Origin: Gemmatimonadota bacterium
Lineage (GTDB): Bacteria; Gemmatimonadota; Gemmatimonadetes; Longimicrobiales; RSA9
DNA: 8,576 bases
Direction: 5' to 3'
NCBI GenBank assembly: GCA_019689775.1
Contig: JADGGV010000146.1
Location: 1 to 8,576 of the forward strand
Shown here: in pieces, positions 7,377-8,576 of the stretch
How the letters are laid out: each line of letters opens with the position of its first letter
Position numbering within the stretch: the stretch's first letter is position 1
Position numbers and translations under genes: made by a program
The notes under the pieces: model-generated
Seen by the model: only the letters and a program-made list of their open reading frames with translations
Told to the model about the DNA's origin: nothing
Databases searched by the model: none

Positions 7377-7381
7377 CTCCT
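7377..7381 (-). promoter_or_regulatory. Ribosome binding site of the gasdermin gene
   Basis: The minus strand reads AGGAG, five bases, then ATG (7371-7369). This perfect Shine-Dalgarno core decides the start and excludes the 69-codon upstream extension of the open frame. With this start the conserved cysteine falls at residue 6, as expected in the family. Confidence 0.75.
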
Positions 7382-7406
7382 GTGATCGTGTGTGGGGCAC
7401 GCCCGC

Positions 7407-7418
7407 CCGGACGTCCGG
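7407..7418. promoter_or_regulatory. 12-bp perfect palindrome upstream of the gasdermin (possible operator)
   Basis: CCGGACGTCCGG is an exact 12-base palindrome whose near edge lies 35 bases before the gasdermin start. The position would suit an operator overlapping a promoter or leader. In DNA this GC-rich such palindromes also occur by chance, and I see no recognisable -35/-10 pair nearby. No regulator gene is in the window. Confidence 0.25.
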
Positions 7419-7445
7419 CGCCGAGTCGCGGCCCGAATCGCGGAA

Positions 7446-7463
7446 CCCCCGCACGGCCGGGGG
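7446..7463. repeat. Short GC hairpin in the PAP2-gasdermin spacer
   Basis: CCCCCG at 7446-7451 pairs with CGGGGG at 7458-7463 around a six-base loop. It lies between the large inverted repeat and the gasdermin start. It may be part of the terminator or leader structure of the spacer, or chance in very GC-rich DNA. Confidence 0.3.
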
Positions 7464-7499
7464 CTGCCTCGATGACGGATGGAGCGAGCGTTGGATGCG

Positions 7500-7565
7500 C
7501 CCCGAGCCCCGGTGGCCCGCCAGGCGGCGACGCGCGCGTCGCCGGGCGGCGGCCGGGGCTCGGGG
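7500..7565. repeat. 66-base compound inverted repeat, terminator-like, between the PAP2 and gasdermin genes
   Basis: Outer arms CCCCGAGCCCCGG (7500-7512) and CCGGGGCTCGGGG (7553-7565) are perfect 13-base complements. Inside them sits a perfect 20-base palindrome (7525-7544) built around GCGACGCGCGCGTCGC. The intervening bases (GGCCCGCC against GGCGGCC) pair with one bulge. The whole could fold into a single long hairpin or a DNA cruciform. It begins 53 bases beyond the PAP2 stop in the direction of transcription, which fits termination of that message and separation of the gasdermin unit. No T-run follows, so it is not a classical intrinsic terminator. A protein-binding site or the trace of a mobile repeat are alternatives. 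Confidence 0.5.
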
Positions 7566-7618
7566 AGATAGGGAGCAACGTTACGCCGACGCGCGCCGGG
7601 GAGAAGGGCAGAATCTGC

Positions 7619-8536
7619 CTATTTCGGCTGGACGGGGATCGGCGCGCCCCGGGCGCCGCCGCCGGTCCTCAGCGTCCAGCCGGCGTACATCCCGCCGCCG
7701 GGGAGCGGCGCGAGCGTGGTCGACAGCAGCACCCGGTCGACCTTGTTCTGCGGGTGCCGATAGACGTAGCGCACGGTCTTGATCCCGCTGAACGTGCCGA
7801 TCGCGGCGCCGGCGGCGACGTCCGTCGCCCAGTGCTGGTCGTGGAACATGCGCGAGACGCCGACGAGCGTGGCGCCGCTGAACATGGTCGTGCCGATGAC
7901 GATCTTCCACCCCGGCCACCAGCCGCTCTCGTCCGCCCAGTGGCTGGTCTCGGCGGTGACTGCGGCGGCCGCGGCGAACGCGGTGGTGGCGTGGCCCGAC
8001 GGGAACGACTGGAAGTCGCGTCCCTTGAAGCCGCGCAGGAAGCCGAAGGAGAATGGCACGGTGTCGACGTGGACGAAGGGGCGGGCGCGGCCGAGCGCGA
8101 ACTTGCCGACATTGGTCACGCCCGTGGCGAGCACCATCGCCTCCAGGCCGTGGAGGCCGAGCGCCGCTGCGCGCCGCGAGTGGACGAGCCGGCCGACGCC
8201 GTAGAGCCCGACGCCGATGATCTGCGGCGCCGGCTGCCCCATGAAGCCGAAAAAGCCCGCCGCGGTCCGCATGAACGGGCTCTGCTGGAAGCTCGAGTCC
8301 TGGAGCGTGCGCGCGAGGTCGCGGTCCGCGGGCGCGAGCGCGATGCCGGCGGCGAGAAAGCCGCCGAAGAGTAGCGCATCGCGGTAGGTGAAGAACGGCG
8401 GGACGTGGCGCTGCGAGCGGGCGGAGTCCGCGGCGGTCGCGGAATCCGTCGCCTGCGCCGCCAGCGGTCCGGCCAGGGGCCCCGCCGAGACGCCCCAGGC
8501 CAGCACGAGCACGAGACAGCCCCGCGACATCCCCAT
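7619..8536 (-). CDS. PAP2-family phosphatase, exported
   Basis: Membrane-associated acid phosphatase of the PAP2 superfamily, which dephosphorylates lipid phosphates such as undecaprenyl diphosphate, phosphatidate or lipid A, usually on the periplasmic side. The 305-aa protein has a signal peptide (hydrophobic core about 8-26) with a likely cut after AQA at residue 29, followed by a Ser/Asp/Ala-rich linker. Hydrophobic segments lie at about 54-68, 101-116, 130-142 and 210-227. All three catalytic motifs are intact: KFALGRARP (Lys145-Pro153), PSGH (179-182) and SRMFHDQHWATD (228-239), with His182 and His235 as catalytic residues. The end, from VDRVLLSTTL to GGGMYAGWTLRT (about 266-291), looks like amphipathic strands. 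Two in-frame ATGs (8536, 8530) share a GGAGG at 8541-8545, so the start is uncertain by two codons. It lies upstream of the gasdermin on the same strand, separated by 247 bases with strong hairpins, so it is probably a separate unit. The substrate cannot be told. Confidence 0.9.
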   Translation of the reverse strand: MGMSRGCLVLVLAWGVSAGPLAGPLAAQATDSATAADSARSQRHVPPFFTYRDALLFGGFLAAGIALAPADRDLARTLQDSSFQQSPFMRTAAGFFGFMGQPAPQIIGVGLYGVGRLVHSRRAAALGLHGLEAMVLATGVTNVGKFALGRARPFVHVDTVPFSFGFLRGFKGRDFQSFPSGHATTAFAAAAAVTAETSHWADESGWWPGWKIVIGTTMFSGATLVGVSRMFHDQHWATDVAAGAAIGTFSGIKTVRYVYRHPQNKVDRVLLSTTLAPLPGGGMYAGWTLRTGGGARGAPIPVQPK

Positions 8537-8576
8537 ACCCCCTCCCCGATCCCGTGTCGCGGGGCCCGGCGTGCAG

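Noticed and set aside
7372..7578. N-terminal extension of the gasdermin frame by 69 codons
   Set aside because: The Pro/Gly/Arg-rich sequence covers the inverted repeats, whereas the ATG at 7371 has AGGAG at the right distance and puts Cys6 in the expected position.
7607..7619. Small GGCAG-AAT-CTGCC hairpin touching the PAP2 stop codon
   Set aside because: A five-base stem with a three-base loop is too small to call a terminator here, and no T-run follows in the direction of transcription.
6859..8374. Plus-strand open frames (6859-7782 and 7373-8374) opposite the gasdermin and PAP2 genes
   Set aside because: They have no motifs, are very rich in Arg and Ala, and oppose confidently assigned genes.
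1..8576. CRISPR arrays, tRNA or rRNA genes, insertion-sequence ends
   Set aside because: I looked for regularly spaced repeats, cloverleaf-like sequences and transposase motifs and saw none.

Overview
The window is extremely GC-rich (about 70% or more by eye) with almost every third codon position G or C. It looks like bacterial chromosome from a Gram-negative (two-membrane) organism, since it carries a tripartite efflux system and a periplasmic-type PAP2 phosphatase. The Asp-Ser-Ala-rich region after the PAP2 signal peptide and the overall composition recall Gemmatimonadota. That assignment is an impression, not a demonstration.

Left part (1-5595, + strand): an RND efflux operon in the order outer-membrane factor (5' end cut by the window edge), RND inner-membrane pump, membrane fusion protein. 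The pump and fusion-protein genes overlap by ATGA. The pump keeps one TM4 aspartate but lacks the second aspartate and the TM10 lysine of the AcrB proton relay.

Right part (5655-8536, - strand, convergent with the operon): reading in the direction of transcription, a PAP2-family phosphatase with a signal peptide, a 247-base spacer with strong GC-rich inverted repeats, a probable bacterial gasdermin, a frameshifted stretch resembling the second half of a papain-fold peptidase, and a zinc amidase (Amidase_2/PGRP type) with no signal peptide.

The gasdermin block is the most interesting part. The gasdermin (286 aa) has the N-terminal cysteine and the pore-domain motifs of bacterial gasdermins, but no intact protease gene lies beside it. 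Directly after its stop codon, codon phase moves to the +1 frame for about 42 codons and returns to the original frame at a run of five Gs. Removing one T at the stop and adding one G in the run would give one 354-residue protein whose end has papain-fold features: a Gly-His-Ala, an Asp, and a Gly-Trp-Gly-Glu. The amidase starts 31 bases after the end of this tail with a strong ribosome binding site. A cytosolic wall amidase behind a giant-pore former suggests, as inference only, a holin-endolysin-like cell-suicide module. No RNA genes, CRISPR arrays or insertion sequences were seen.
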